Shown here: positions 1-10,728 of the stretch, in pieces | Layout of the letters: the number at the start of each line of letters is the position of its first letter | Position numbering within the stretch: position 1 is the first letter of the stretch | NCBI GenBank assembly: GCA_024114885.1 | Contig: CP099427.1 | Coordinates: forward strand, 868,001 to 932,000 | Direction: 5' to 3' | DNA: 64,000 bases | From: Septoria linicola | Taxonomy: Eukaryota; Ascomycota; Dothideomycetes; Mycosphaerellales; Mycosphaerellaceae | Program-made: the position numbers and the translations under genes | The notes under the pieces: generated by a model | Databases searched by the model: none | Seen by the model: only the letters and a program-made list of their open reading frames with translations | What the model was told of the DNA's origin: nothing

Positions 1-3000
1 ATGCGCTTACATTCGAGCCCACTGCCCGGACGATGAAGGTGGCTTTACTGCATATCTGGAGCTCTACTTCTGTAGGCTGAAGACGGCAAAGCCAGTAGCC
101 TTTATCATCCTGATATCATGGCTGGGCCTGCTCTTCTCGACCATCGGCATCGCCGCGAGCGACTTCTTTTGCATAGACCTCAGCACGATTGCTGGCATCC
201 TGGGCATGAGCGAGAGTGTGGCAGGTGTGACTTTCCTGGCATTCGGCAATGGCAGTCCAGATGTCTTCTCGACTTTCGCCGCCATGAGCACTGATAGTGG
301 TAGTCTGGCCGTGGGAGAATTGTTCGGCGCCGCAGGCTTCATCACCGCAGTAGTGGCAGGATCGATGGCGCTGATCAGGCCGTTCCACGTAGCAAAGAAG
401 AGCTTCATCAGAGACGTTGGATTCTTCACCGTAGCCGCGGCATTCAGCATGGTGTTCCTCTGGGATGGCCATTTACATTTCTGGGAGTGCGCAACAATGG
501 TGATCTACTACATCCTCTATGTGGCTTTTGTGGTTGGCTGGCATTGGTGGCTAGGTCGGAGGAGACGGAGAAGGGAGAAAGATGCGGCAGTGCGTGGACA
601 TTTCATACCCGTGGAAGACGAGCTAGGCGTAGAGGAAGAGGAACCATACCAAGATGATCCGGAGGAGACCGCAGAGTCGAGGAGGCCGAGCCTTTCCAGA
701 GGCGCGTCGCGTGAAGATTGGGCCGCCTTGGAGGGCGGCTCAGCACGACTATACAACGATGGAAATGAAGACGACGAGGAAGAAGCCAGAGATCGATGGA
801 TGAGCGAGCTGGCTAGCAACATGCGCTTGACACGACCAACACGTTCGAGAAAGAATACTGTCACAGCCGTGAGACCATCGCTAGTGGGCGCCCTTGAGTT
901 CCAAGCAGTACTCAAGTCACTTCAGAAGTCGCGCAACATACAGACGATACCGATGGATTCGCGCAGATACTCCGACGATCCTACATATACGACAGCCCAG
1001 CAGCAAGACCAGCTTTCGTCAGTTTCAGATCCTGCCACCCGACCGCCATATGAGATTCTGATCACGGACGAAGAGAATACCACGCCTACCGTCCAGACTC
1101 ACATTGATCATCCCACGCTAGAGATCCCGCAGTCTGCTCCGGCTGGGCGGACCCGAGCTGTTTCAGTCAACGACGCGGCAGCTTTGCGGGTCAACACCGA
1201 CCTGCAGAGGCTGAGTCCTGTGCAATCAGATGATAACCTGATTGATCTGGGCAAGCCTGGACACAGGAAGACAGACAGTCTTGCTGTACCCACGCTGGAC
1301 GGAGGGCATGCACTCAAGTCGCCAGTGCTGACCGTAGAGCCTGCTACACCTCGCAGAGAAGTGCCGGTCCGGCGACCACGCTCTAAGACTGATGCACGAC
1401 CCCGGTCAAGTCTTTTGACGCCTGAAGATGCCAGAGGAAGACCAGGAACCAGCGACTACTTTACACCTCGTGCTCCATCACGACATGGCACCGATTCGCC
1501 GCCTGATGATCCGTCGCAACCTGCACGCGTACCTAGCGCTCGGACACTACCGAAGATCATCATTCCTGGCAAAGACAGGTCTCCTGGGTCATCGCGTAGC
1601 ACATCTCCTTTCCCAGCGTACCGCGACTTCCCATCACCATCAGTCACCGGAAGCGACAGATCTCCGCTGAGTACAGGACCACCGAGTATATATCTGCCTG
1701 GTCCTGAACTTTCAAGCGTGGCGTCACCTGAATCGATAGCCGCGGACGATAGTGCAGAGCAAGAGAGGCCTCGCCGGCCAGATAGGCTCGCCCGCATTTG
1801 GCCCTATAAGATCTTGCCTCCGCCCGGAGTCATGATCTCAACATTGTTTCCAACCATATATCATTGGCACGAGAAAACCTGGTGGGAAAAGTGCCTTGGT
1901 GTTGTCGCTGCTCCGAGCGTGTTCTGTCTGACTATTACTCTGCCGGTTGTAGAAAACGACAAGGAATCTGAAAGAAGCGATTCTGTCTCGGAGCATCCTC
2001 ATAAGGATGTTAGCTGGGACTCCGCGCGTTCCAAGAGCACGACTGCTCTACAGACACCCGGTTCTGGTGGGATCAAAGGCTTGAGTCCAGAGTGGATGCA
2101 TGATCCGGACACGCCTCATCCGCATAGCATTGAGACGGATGGTGTGGCCGGCATGGGCAACTCAGCCAGCGTAGCGGTGCACGCTGAACAGCACTATCGG
2201 AACAACTACGGAACGACAGGTCCTCATCATGCTTCGATTTCAGGCGAGCCACAAGCCATGGACCATTCGATCATTGACGATGTGCAGGAGAAACCTGAGC
2301 TATGGAACCGCTGGTTGACCCTCGTTCAGCTTTTCACGGCCCCAGTCTTCATCGTGCTGTCGATATATCTCCAAGCACCAGACGGCCTATCGACTTCCTG
2401 GCTTATCAGAGCCATCCTCATCAGCCTTGCAGTGTCGGCAGTCCTCTTGGTTCCGATACTACTCACCACAACACCAACACATCGACCAGAGCCTTACCGC
2501 ATAATATTGTCGCTTGCTGGCTTTGTGGTGGCTATTGCTTGGATTTCAGCAATCGCGGCGCAAGTCGTTGGTGCTCTCAAGGCATTGGCTGTCATCCTCA
2601 ATATGTCTCATGCTATTATGGGACTGACTATCTTCGCAGTCGGCAATTCTCTAGGAGATCTTGTGGCTGATGTCACGGTGGCGAAGCTCGGCTATCCTGT
2701 CATGGCCCTCTCAGCTTGCTTCGGTGGCCCGATGCTGAACATCTTGCTCGGTGTTGGACTGAGCGGGTCCTACATCTTGATCAAAGGTGCCGAAAGGCGA
2801 CATGAGAAGCACCCCGGGAAAGGCATCAAGTTTCGCTCCTACCACATGAAAGTCAGCAAGACTCTTATAGTGAGTGGCGTCACTCTTTTGATCACACTGG
2901 TCGGACTTCTGATTGCCGTACCTTTGAACAAGTGGGTGCTGAGCAGGAAGATCGGCTGGGCTTTGATTGCGCTTTGGACTATCAGCACGATCTTCAACGT

Positions 3001-3064
3001 TGTCATTGAAGTTACGGGACTGTTGGGCGATGCGGAGAGCATGTTTCATATTGGGCAAGGCTGA
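1..3064 (+). CDS. Cation/Ca2+ exchanger (CaCA family, YDL206W/NCKX6-like), 5' truncated
   Basis: The reading frame is open from base 2, so the gene begins before the window; about 1,020 residues are present. Both alpha-repeats of the Na+/Ca2+ exchanger family are visible: GNGSPDVFSTFAAM near the left edge (alpha-1) and GLTIFAVGNSLGDLVADV near 2630-2680 (alpha-2), each flanked by hydrophobic helices. Between the two membrane halves lies a long (roughly 450 residue) Ser/Pro/Arg-rich cytoplasmic loop, as in fungal vacuolar or organellar exchangers of this type. Expected role: electroneutral or electrogenic exchange of Ca2+ against monovalent cations across an internal membrane. Upstream residues already include a Cys-containing luminal segment and a helix (LISWLGLLFSTIGIAA). 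Family identity is firm; the membrane and the counter-ion are inference. Confidence 0.88.
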   Translation, partial: CAYIRAHCPDDEGGFTAYLELYFCRLKTAKPVAFIILISWLGLLFSTIGIAASDFFCIDLSTIAGILGMSESVAGVTFLAFGNGSPDVFSTFAAMSTDSGSLAVGELFGAAGFITAVVAGSMALIRPFHVAKKSFIRDVGFFTVAAAFSMVFLWDGHLHFWECATMVIYYILYVAFVVGWHWWLGRRRRRREKDAAVRGHFIPVEDELGVEEEEPYQDDPEETAESRRPSLSRGASREDWAALEGGSARLYNDGNEDDEEEARDRWMSELASNMRLTRPTRSRKNTVTAVRPSLVGALEFQAVLKSLQKSRNIQTIPMDSRRYSDDPTYTTAQQQDQLSSVSDPATRPPYEILITDEENTTPTVQTHIDHPTLEIPQSAPAGRTRAVSVNDAAALRVNTDLQRLSPVQSDDNLIDLGKPGHRKTDSLAVPTLDGGHALKSPVLTVEPATPRREVPVRRPRSKTDARPRSSLLTPEDARGRPGTSDYFTPRAPSRHGTDSPPDDPSQPARVPSARTLPKIIIPGKDRSPGSSRSTSPFPAYRDFPSPSVTGSDRSPLSTGPPSIYLPGPELSSVASPESIAADDSAEQERPRRPDRLARIWPYKILPPPGVMISTLFPTIYHWHEKTWWEKCLGVVAAPSVFCLTITLPVVENDKESERSDSVSEHPHKDVSWDSARSKSTTALQTPGSGGIKGLSPEWMHDPDTPHPHSIETDGVAGMGNSASVAVHAEQHYRNNYGTTGPHHASISGEPQAMDHSIIDDVQEKPELWNRWLTLVQLFTAPVFIVLSIYLQAPDGLSTSWLIRAILISLAVSAVLLVPILLTTTPTHRPEPYRIILSLAGFVVAIAWISAIAAQVVGALKALAVILNMSHAIMGLTIFAVGNSLGDLVADVTVAKLGYPVMALSACFGGPMLNILLGVGLSGSYILIKGAERRHEKHPGKGIKFRSYHMKVSKTLIVSGVTLLITLVGLLIAVPLNKWVLSRKIGWALIALWTISTIFNVVIEVTGLLGDAESMFHIGQG

Positions 3065-3434
3065 TAGCAGTTGGAAGAATTGACAGTTTGGCAGAACCAT
3101 GATACCACTTAAGCGAGCGCGCAGTACATAGTGTACATATGATGATAAGGTTTTTCAGATCAGCCGACTTCGACAACCGTTGCACTGTTTCGCTAGCACC
3201 AGCAGGTATAACGATGTACGATATGCTGTCGTGCACTGCTCAAAGTGCTTGAAGGACGTGCGTATCACGATATCGCATGGCGAACGCGACCAATATGCTT
3301 CACCAGGTTCGCGTGGCGCGTGGCAAGGGAGCGCGTCGAAGTCCAATTTCCCGCCATGTGTGACTCGAATGCACAGCTTTCTCAGCGTTGGTAGTTGCTG
3401 CGTACAACAGTATTCAAGGAAGCCAGCCGAAGAC

Positions 3435-4913
3435 ATGACACGTCGTAGGATCATGGTGCCGGTGATACAGCGTGAAGAGCAGGCCTTGGCCGTTCAAAGC
3501 CTCGGACTACAACTGTACCGGAGAAGACGGAAAGAGCTGGAGAAACGGGGAGCCGCAATGCACAAAGACATAAAAGACGAAGAGAGTGCAGTCAAAACAT
3601 TGAGCAAGAATACCGGCATGTCTGAGGCGGCTCGAAGAGAGCTCAAGAAACGCAAAAGGAACGCCGAAAGAAGGTAAATTGTCATGCTCGATGCAAGAAT
3701 CAAGCTAATTTTCGATGGAAGATGCCGTCAGCAGCACAAAGTTGAGTGTCTATTGAGCCCGCAGAGATCATCGTCTTGCGAGCACGAGTTTTCTAGTGTC
3801 AAGGCCGAGCCAGGTACAATCTATGATTCCGAGTCGGGGGTCGGAGCAAGGAGGAGTCACCCGCATCAAAGGTCGGTGCCTAAGATGATCCTTTGAAGAT
3901 TGATACCAACAGGTCATAGTAAGCATGAGACTCACGGAGACGACATCGACATTTTGACTCCGCCAAGCTCAGCACCAATTGAGGCTGCCTGTGTTCAGAG
4001 CCATCAGAGACTACAAGAAGCGATCAAAGTCTCAACATCACAAGGCACTGCCTTTGGAGCGACTCAAGTCAACAAGAATCGACTGGCTGCTCCGCTCGTG
4101 CTCCGCTCTGATTCCGAGATTTTCGGCCGGAGTCAACGCAGCGATTCGCCGATCCTTACCAAGGAGCATGGAGTCTCTTCCGAACAATCATGCTATGACT
4201 ACCTTCATGAGCAATTGCAGACCTTGCCGACCCGGCGGGTTGAGGGACAAGATAGTGACGACGATCTCGCTGTGGCTCGTAGTGACCAAGAGGCAGATGC
4301 GGCTTTGCAGATGCGTAAGACCCTCATGGCACATTACGATGACCTGCTCGACCATGGCTACGTGCTTCCAAGCGTGATCGACTTTGAGCTGTTGAGAGAG
4401 GTTGTGGCCTCCAGAAATTGTGGACTGGAACCCAGTCTGCCGCCTCCAGTCCGATGCCATGTCATGCATTGCGATGTTCCAGTCAAGACCAATGCACAGC
4501 TGCTAGCTAAGTCTCCCGCGGCCGAGATGGCAAGGTTGAGGCCTAAGAGGCGCTGTCAAAAACTGCTAGAAGCTCCGCCGATCGCTGAATCGGGAAGCTT
4601 TATACCATGTCAACAGCCAGAAGTGAGGCGCTCGATCGACTCGTCTTCAGAAGGAATTAGGAGCCCAACACCGCAGGAGCGAGCTAGAGCTCCTGGACAC
4701 ACGGGAGCACAGAGGAAGGCTGAGCGTTGGAACGAAGAAGAGGATTGGAACCTTCTCGTGGGGATGAGTAACAATTGGAGCTCAGGTGCGATTCGTCGAC
4801 GAAATGACTTGTGGCATCGCACGGAGTCTGCAATACGATCAAGGCGGCAGTTGCTGAAGAGGAAGCATCCTGATCTGTTTGATGAAGAAGGGCGGATTGA
4901 GGGGTCGGTTTGA
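3435..4913 (+). CDS. Myb/SANT-like domain protein, three-exon model
   Basis: Proposed exons 3435-3673, 3797-3871 and 3920-4913 (1,308 nt, 435 aa). Splice borders: GTAAAT...CTAG for intron 1; intron 2 (48 nt, GTCGGT...ATAG) is weaker. The N-terminal exon is a basic coiled-coil-like segment rich in Arg, Lys and Glu. The last exon is Ser/Pro-rich and ends in a Trp-spaced SANT/Myb-like motif (RWNEEEDWNLLVGMSNNW ... LWHRTESAIRSRR), resembling one Myb repeat, so DNA or chromatin binding is possible. An alternative start is the ATG at 3369. I do not recognise an orthologue. The intron junctions preserve frame, but the model could also be two genes, the second being 3920-4913 alone. Confidence 0.55.
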
Positions 4914-5117
4914 GATGTGTGTGTTGGTGGAAGTGGTTTGACATCTTCTGCGGACTTGTATTACTAAAGACGAACAGCTGCGCCCGCCATCGAGCACATG
5001 TTCGCGGCTTCCGCACGTCGATCTCGCCGCATGTGTACAGGGACACTCTCCTTAGCACTTCTCATGCCAGCACAATTACGACAGCTGCCATAGTTTCTCC
5101 TACCAGGTGTTCATGCT

Positions 5118-6188
5118 TCAGTCCTCGATCTTTATGACCTCCTGCTTGATCACCGGTATGCTCCTGGGAGCCGGCGTGGGAACGCCGTGTCTGACAGCGC
5201 CAACTCGCTCCACGAGCGCCTGGAGCAGTAGTTCGTTCATCACCAAGCCTTCTTTTGTCCGCATCATCTGGGAACGCTCTTGCAAATACTCTTGTGCCCA
5301 GCGCTCTGGACTCTTTGACAGCCACAAACCGTAGGGTCTCCACATCAATGCTTTCCAGGTTCCCAGATGCTCGACTGATACTTCGGTGATCTTTTGGTTA
5401 AACTTGACCTTGACGAGGGGTGCCCTGGTGGAACTCCGGTCGGACAGGCACGACACGACGAAGTTCCGTAGCTTAGGCATATGATTCCCCACGACATTTC
5501 TCAGCCATTTTGTGTCGGTCTCGCTGAGTTCGGCAGCTCTGGGGCCTAAGACAGGCATAGACGTGATGTGGAACGTCTGTGTGCTCCAGAAGAGCTGAAG
5601 AAACTCCCAACGAATCGCTCGACCAGCTCGTGCAAGGGGCGGTGTCACCGGATGGTTGAACGCTTGGACTCCGGACAACAGATCTTCGAAGTGTAGCAGG
5701 TAGATCCTTTTGCGAACATCTGCCGGCAGTCGAGTGAAGTTGTGGAACGGACGTTCGCGATCGTATTTCTCAGAAGCGACAACGCGAGACTGCCGTTTAC
5801 GGTTGCTGTCACGAAGGGCTCAGTTCATCAAGTCATATCTGCAAGCGCCAACGACTTACATTTGACCTGTCACGTCTGCGCCTGGAAGACCTCGAGCCAG
5901 GAAATTGAGCCGCCAAGGCCTGTGAGTGTCGTAGACCATTGCTTGTGTGTCGACCTTTTCCAGCATTGTTTCAACTTGAGCAGGTCGGATCTTCTCGGTG
6001 CTTGCGAGTCCTAGACGCTTTTGGAGCAGGCCACTGAGTTGACTCGCGGGCAAATTCTCTGTGCTCCATCCTCCGAGCATGAAAGGAGCCGTCAGCGACA
6101 GGTCAGTCGAGTGCCATGGCTTGCGCAGTAGATGTCTTACTTGTGGTCCCCTCGGCTTCTTGGTCAGGGGTTCCTTGTGCCTCGCCAT
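5118..6188 (-). CDS. F-box/2EXR-like hypothetical protein
   Basis: Two exons on the minus strand, 6188-5860 and 5805-5118, joined by a 54-nt intron (GTAAGT...GACAG); the sum (1,017 nt) gives 338 aa. The ATG at 6188 is the first in frame. Just after the splice is a motif typical of the degenerate F-box (2EXR-type) family found in many copies in plant-associated ascomycetes: FTRLPADVRKRIYLLHFEDL. The C-terminal half is soluble, with Trp-rich stretches (TWKALMWRPYGLWLSKSPERW) and no membrane segment. F-box-like proteins can recruit substrates to SCF ubiquitin ligases, but for this subtype the function is unknown. A second protein of the same general class lies at 54251-55413. Confidence 0.65.
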
Positions 6189-6358
6189 ACTCAAGGGAAC
6201 TCGACGCGATTGAGATCATGGTCTGGAAGCATAGTGTGAGCGTCAGCCAAACTATTGTAGTGAAAGTAGCGCTGAGAATAGAGCACGACCTGAACACGCT
6301 AGTACCACGCTTGCAACGCACCGGTCAACAAAGATGCGTCCAGCTTGACGCTTCACTT

Positions 6359-7206
6359 TCACTTCCTTCCCTCACGACGCACCTGCTTCGCAACCCTATA
6401 CCAGCTACCCAACAAATCCAACCCACTCTGCACCTCCAACCACTTCGCAGCTTCCACAAACAGAGGACCGTGACTCGGATCTTCCGCCTCACTCTCTCTC
6501 GCACCCTCTTTCCCACACCTAATAATGAACCACGCATGCAACATCTCATGCACTAAGCACCCAAGCGGAAACAATCTCGGAAGTGCCTCCCACTTGAAGT
6601 CACATCTCAGGTAAATCCTTACTCGTGGATGAGCGTTAGGATATGTATCTGGCGGCACAGTGAGGCCTATGTTCGAGAGCGAACGATCAGCAGCGAAGAT
6701 GGTGGGAGATTCTCCAAATCCTGCCCATTGAAGTAGAACTCGGTAGCCTAGATGGCCGTGGAAGTAGACGAGGTCGAGGTCGTCGAACATTTTGATTACG
6801 AGGTCCCACATGACTGGCGTGTCGGAGGAGATGACCTCCTTGATGCGGGCTAATGCTGACGAGACTTTTGGATCTGTCAGGGCGGGCTCACGGCAGAGAT
6901 GGTTTTTGGCGCGTCGCATTGAGATAGGTGATGGAAGTGCTCGCCAGTCGCTTGCATGGGAACCGAAGCTTTCGTCTTGGAGGATGCTGAGCTCTGTACT
7001 CCTAGTCCTCTGATCCTGGTTAGCTTACTGGCCGTCATCAAAGCATTGTAGTCCAGCGCGAAACTCATGGATGTAGGTCTCACATAGTCTGACCCATGGC
7101 CGTTCCGAGCCTTCTTTCTGCACTCAGCTCGCACGTGGAACTTCTGATACCGACGAGTCTGTTTGTTCTCCTGAGCGGACCCGGTCTCGGTAGAAAGCGG
7201 TGGCAT
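6359..7206 (-). CDS. SprT-like zinc metalloprotease-domain protein, copy A
   Basis: Exons 7206-7084 and 7009-6359, 257 aa. The intron (GTGAGA...ATCAG) contains a CTAAC branch-like site and is phase 0. The SprT-type active site HEMLHAWF sits in the second half, followed about 25 residues later by DPSHG, a probable third zinc ligand, as in SPRTN/Wss1-like proteases that cut DNA-protein crosslinks. Upstream, WDLVIKMFDDLDLVYFHGHL matches the usual helix-strand lead-in to SprT domains. The start ATG at 7206 gives a basic N-terminus with Cys/Lys/Arg (RAECRKKARNGHG). It is a tandem paralogue of the gene at 7497-8471: same first intron position and phase, same domain order, but copy A lacks the two later introns. 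Protease activity is inferred from the motif only. Confidence 0.78.
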
Positions 7207-7496
7207 CTTCGCGTGAAGGCTACAGATACAGAGCTGTTCGGTCGCGATGCTTTATAGTAAGTCATCTGGCCGATGAGCGATCGATGAGGAGTGGAAGTCG
7301 ATACAAAGATCTGTATTCGATCTGATCATATTCACTAAATCTGCAGATCATCAAGCTGGAATGCGCCATCGCGAGCGGAACGCTGTGCACATATCATGGC
7401 AATACATGGCAATTAATACTTACCTAGCTTCGCATATGTCTTCTACCCACCCACCTCGGCAACAATCGCCCCGTCAGAGTGACTACGGCAACGCAG

Positions 7497-8471
7497 CTAG
7501 AAGAATGGGCTATACGAATCCTTCTCCAGTAGATCTTCATGCCACGTAGTCAAGGAGGCTTTGAGGTTGCCCTTCGCCTGAAGATGCGCAAGAGCCTTCT
7601 TCCAAATAGTTCCGTGACTTGGATCTGGACTTGCAGCGGTCGCAACCTCTTTGCAATTCTCGCCACAGTGAGTTCGAAAGTATGCCTGAGAGAGGTCAGC
7701 ATGTCATCAGCCAGATATTCCAACGAAGTCTCCAAAGCACTTACATGGAGCATTTCGTGCAGCAGCACGGTCAGACTCCATATCACTATTAACTTTGGAT
7801 AACAAACATTGTTGAACACACAGGTCCATCTGGCGTTCGCGAACTTACGGATAAAGCTTCGGCAATTTTGCCCAGTTAAAGTCTGCACGCATGCCGATGC
7901 AAATGCGGTTCATTCCAGACGTCCGTTGTCCGAGTGTGATTCCAATTGCCCCAAATTTGATACCAGGGCTTGTGTGGCTTAGAAACGGGTGAGTCTGATA
8001 CTCTATCCAGGACAAGTAGACTCTGCGATGGAGATCTCCTTTGAAGAAGATAGTCGAGAAGTCGTTGAAAACCTTGATGATCAGATCCCACTTCACGTCT
8101 TCGAACCGGCTGTAGAAGTTGGCTAGTCGCTGCGCGGCTGATCTCATTTCTGCAGACTCCGTTTCCGGTTCCATGAGTCTCTCACAGGCCTGTTGCATAG
8201 TTATACGATGCACAGGGTATGGCCTCCATTCTGGAGACTGAGGGCCGAAGTGGGGTTCCTGAAGAATCCTCAATTCGTCCTTGTCGACTTCCTGCGCCGG
8301 GTGAGCTTAGTTCTGTAGCATAAAGCTTGAAGCTCACACATATGAAGTGCCATGTCCACGTCTCGCAGTCTTCCTTGCGCAGTATGCAGGCAGGTGGTAT
8401 CCTACACTCATCTGACGACGCAATGCCCCGTGAGCTCGTGCAGCTCCCGCATCGTTGCCTGGGAACGCCAT
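7497..8471 (-). CDS. SprT-like zinc metalloprotease-domain protein, copy B
   Basis: Four exons, 8471-8340, 8291-7849, 7775-7745 and 7685-7497, giving 264 aa. All introns obey GT...AG (GTGTGA...GCGCAG, GTAAGT...GGAG, GTAAGT...CTCAG) and the phases are consistent. The 31-nt third exon encodes LTVLLHEMLH and ends exactly after the HEMLH zinc motif; the last exon supplies AYFRTHCGEN and the DPSHG third-ligand segment. The architecture mirrors copy A immediately downstream (GHGTSY at the first splice against GHGSDY; ILQEPHFGPQ against ILQDESFGSH). Simple open-reading-frame calling would split this gene into unrelated pieces. A tandem duplication with later intron gain in B or loss in A is the simplest reading. 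Confidence 0.75.
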
Positions 8472-8754
8472 TCGCTTGACCTTAAGTTCCAAGACTGGTC
8501 GTAGGGACGAAGAGGTACTGTGGAAAGCGAAAATGGCCGGACCAAATGGTCCAGCGTTGAGGAGATGCAGGGATAAAGCAATAGCAACAGATCGATGTTG
8601 TGAATGTGACCACAGCTCTACTCTTCATATCACATACCACAGCGTATGGAGAGCGGACCTGGAGTCACAGACTGCATCGAAGAAATGCTGCAGTGATACT
8701 GACCAGAGTGCCGCGCTTGTGAACGTGAATGTGGACCGGTAACCACATCATATA

Positions 8755-10305
8755 TCATAGTGTATGCTCACCCTTCTCCTTCTCTTCCCGCCACTTTGCA
8801 AAGTCATACCCTAGCTCTTCCAGGCTCTGCACCTGAGATCGCTCTTCACCACGATCATTGAACGCCTTCTTGATATTTGGGAAGCGCTCACGTATCCAAT
8901 ACTGCTTCTCATGCCACCGAGGCGGAGTCTTTCTAACGCCACTCGACTCACGATCTGCGCTTCTCGCCCAGTCATGTAGCATGTTGATGTGATCGGCGTC
9001 CCTGGGGAACTTGAGAACATGAAAGTTCCTTCCATCACCCATCTCTTTCACTACAGCATCCTCCCAAGCCTGCATCTCGTGCTCTAGAGGTAGCGGCAGT
9101 CGTCCCGATAATACTCTTGCTACTACGGCAGCTTGCACTTCGGCCATTGGGAAAGGAATAACTTTTTGATTGAGGCCGAGGAAGGAGAGAGTCGGTTGCG
9201 GCCTGTAAAAGACATGCTCATATGTGTTGACCACACGTTCCCCAGTCTTCACCACCGGTGGGTCCAATGAGTCCAAGAACGGGTATGAGTAGAAGTAGCC
9301 AGTGCAGTACAGTATCGCATCAATGTCAGCCTCAATCGTGCCATCAGCGAAGCGTACGCTGCGATTTTTGACAAGATACTCCACAATCTCTGGCCTCTCC
9401 ACCTTGGTAGACTTCGCGCCTTCCACATTCAGATACGACTCGGACTTCTGCGACATGATCAGTGGCACTTTGCAGACAGTCTCCACTTGCGCTCCAATAT
9501 CGATCCCAGATGCAGAATTTCCGACCACAATGACTTTCTTGCCTGCATATTGCTCCGGTCTCCTGTAGAACTTGCTATGCGAGATCACGCCGGGAAAGGC
9601 TTCATTCCAAGCTTCGATGCCTGAGACACTGGGGATATACGGGACATCGTAGTGACCATTGGCGCAAATGACGGCGTCGAAGACCTCTTCAGTGACCTTG
9701 CCGTCCATACTGCGGTCGATGGGCCGAGTCTTGACTGTCCATTTCTGGTCGTTGCATAGCCTGACGTCTAGCACTTGTGTTTTGAACGAGATGAGATGCG
9801 ACACGTCCTGCGCATAGCGATCAATGTATGCTAGCACTTCTTGGTGCTTAGGGAAGAGTTGACACCCTTGCTCCCACTCTAGATCAGAAAAGCCCATCAA
9901 CGCCTTTGGGGCAGGTATGTTCGTCTCCAATCGCTCATACACAGGCGTCATAAATTGCGGCTCCTGTGTATCGCTCGCCAACGTGCCACTGCCACCGTTC
10001 GTCTCCCATATTGGCTCATCGTGGCCCGCGTGTGGATTCGTCTGTGGTATAGGCACTTTGGCCGTTTCGCTATCGCAGGGAATGTAGTTCCAGAGGCCGC
10101 CTGTTTTGGAACGCTGCTCGTACACTACTATACGTGAGAAGGTCTTTTCAGCAGCCAGATATCTACCTCGTCGTCAACTGCCGACCTCCAAACCCGGTTG
10201 ACGTATTGTGAGAGCCTACTTCGCCGCTGCGATTCCGCTGGGACCAGCGCCTATAATGCAGACTGTATCAGCCTTGAAGCGGCGTTCACGAGGTATAGAG
10301 CCCAT
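8755..10305 (-). CDS. Flavin-containing monooxygenase (FMO-like)
   Basis: Exons 10305-10220 and 10162-8755 (57-nt intron, GTAGGC...GGTAG), 497 aa. Exon 1 carries the FAD-binding Rossmann motif IIGAGPSGIAAAK, so a model that omits it would lose the cofactor site. Exon 2 holds the second dinucleotide-binding motif VIVVGNSASGIDIG (NADPH), an FMO-type segment PGVISHSKFYRR just before it, and the ATG-type motif CTGYFYSYPFL. The length fits fungal FMOs that oxygenate soft nucleophiles (N or S) using NADPH and O2. There is no signal peptide or C-terminal helix, so it is probably cytosolic. Substrate unknown; neighbouring genes do not look like a biosynthetic cluster. Confidence 0.87.
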
Positions 10306-10728
10306 GCTGAGCAGTCTTCTCCTTATGTAAGCAGTATACGATCTTCGTGCGAGCTGCGATAGGATTTGGGACATGTGTTGGGCGCAGGAAGAAGAGGAAG
10401 AAGAAACAATCGCAAATGCGAAGTCCGCATCGCGAGCACATCATCATTGGTATGATGTCGGTTGTCCGCATTAGGAATGCCGTTACGCTTCACAAAAATA
10501 AGTGCTCAGGAAGCAAGACCTACTCAAGGTTTGATCGCTTTCGCGTATCGAATCAGCTGTGCTGAAGCAGGAGACGTAATTACGCAAGTCAGATGCAAAG
10601 ACGTCTTCACTCCATTCTGCAACTCAGCTGTTATCTACAAATCGTGCCTTGACATCACTTCACCTCAACGATCAATCGTTCAAATACCCAGCTTGCACAC
10701 AACCTCACCCGACATACATTGCTCACGA
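10306..10728. other. Intergenic region between FMO and secreted protein genes
   Basis: Upstream of the FMO gene and downstream of the Thr/Val-repeat gene. I see no conserved reading frame; the short frames here are rich in Arg/Lys low-complexity runs. Confidence 0.5.
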
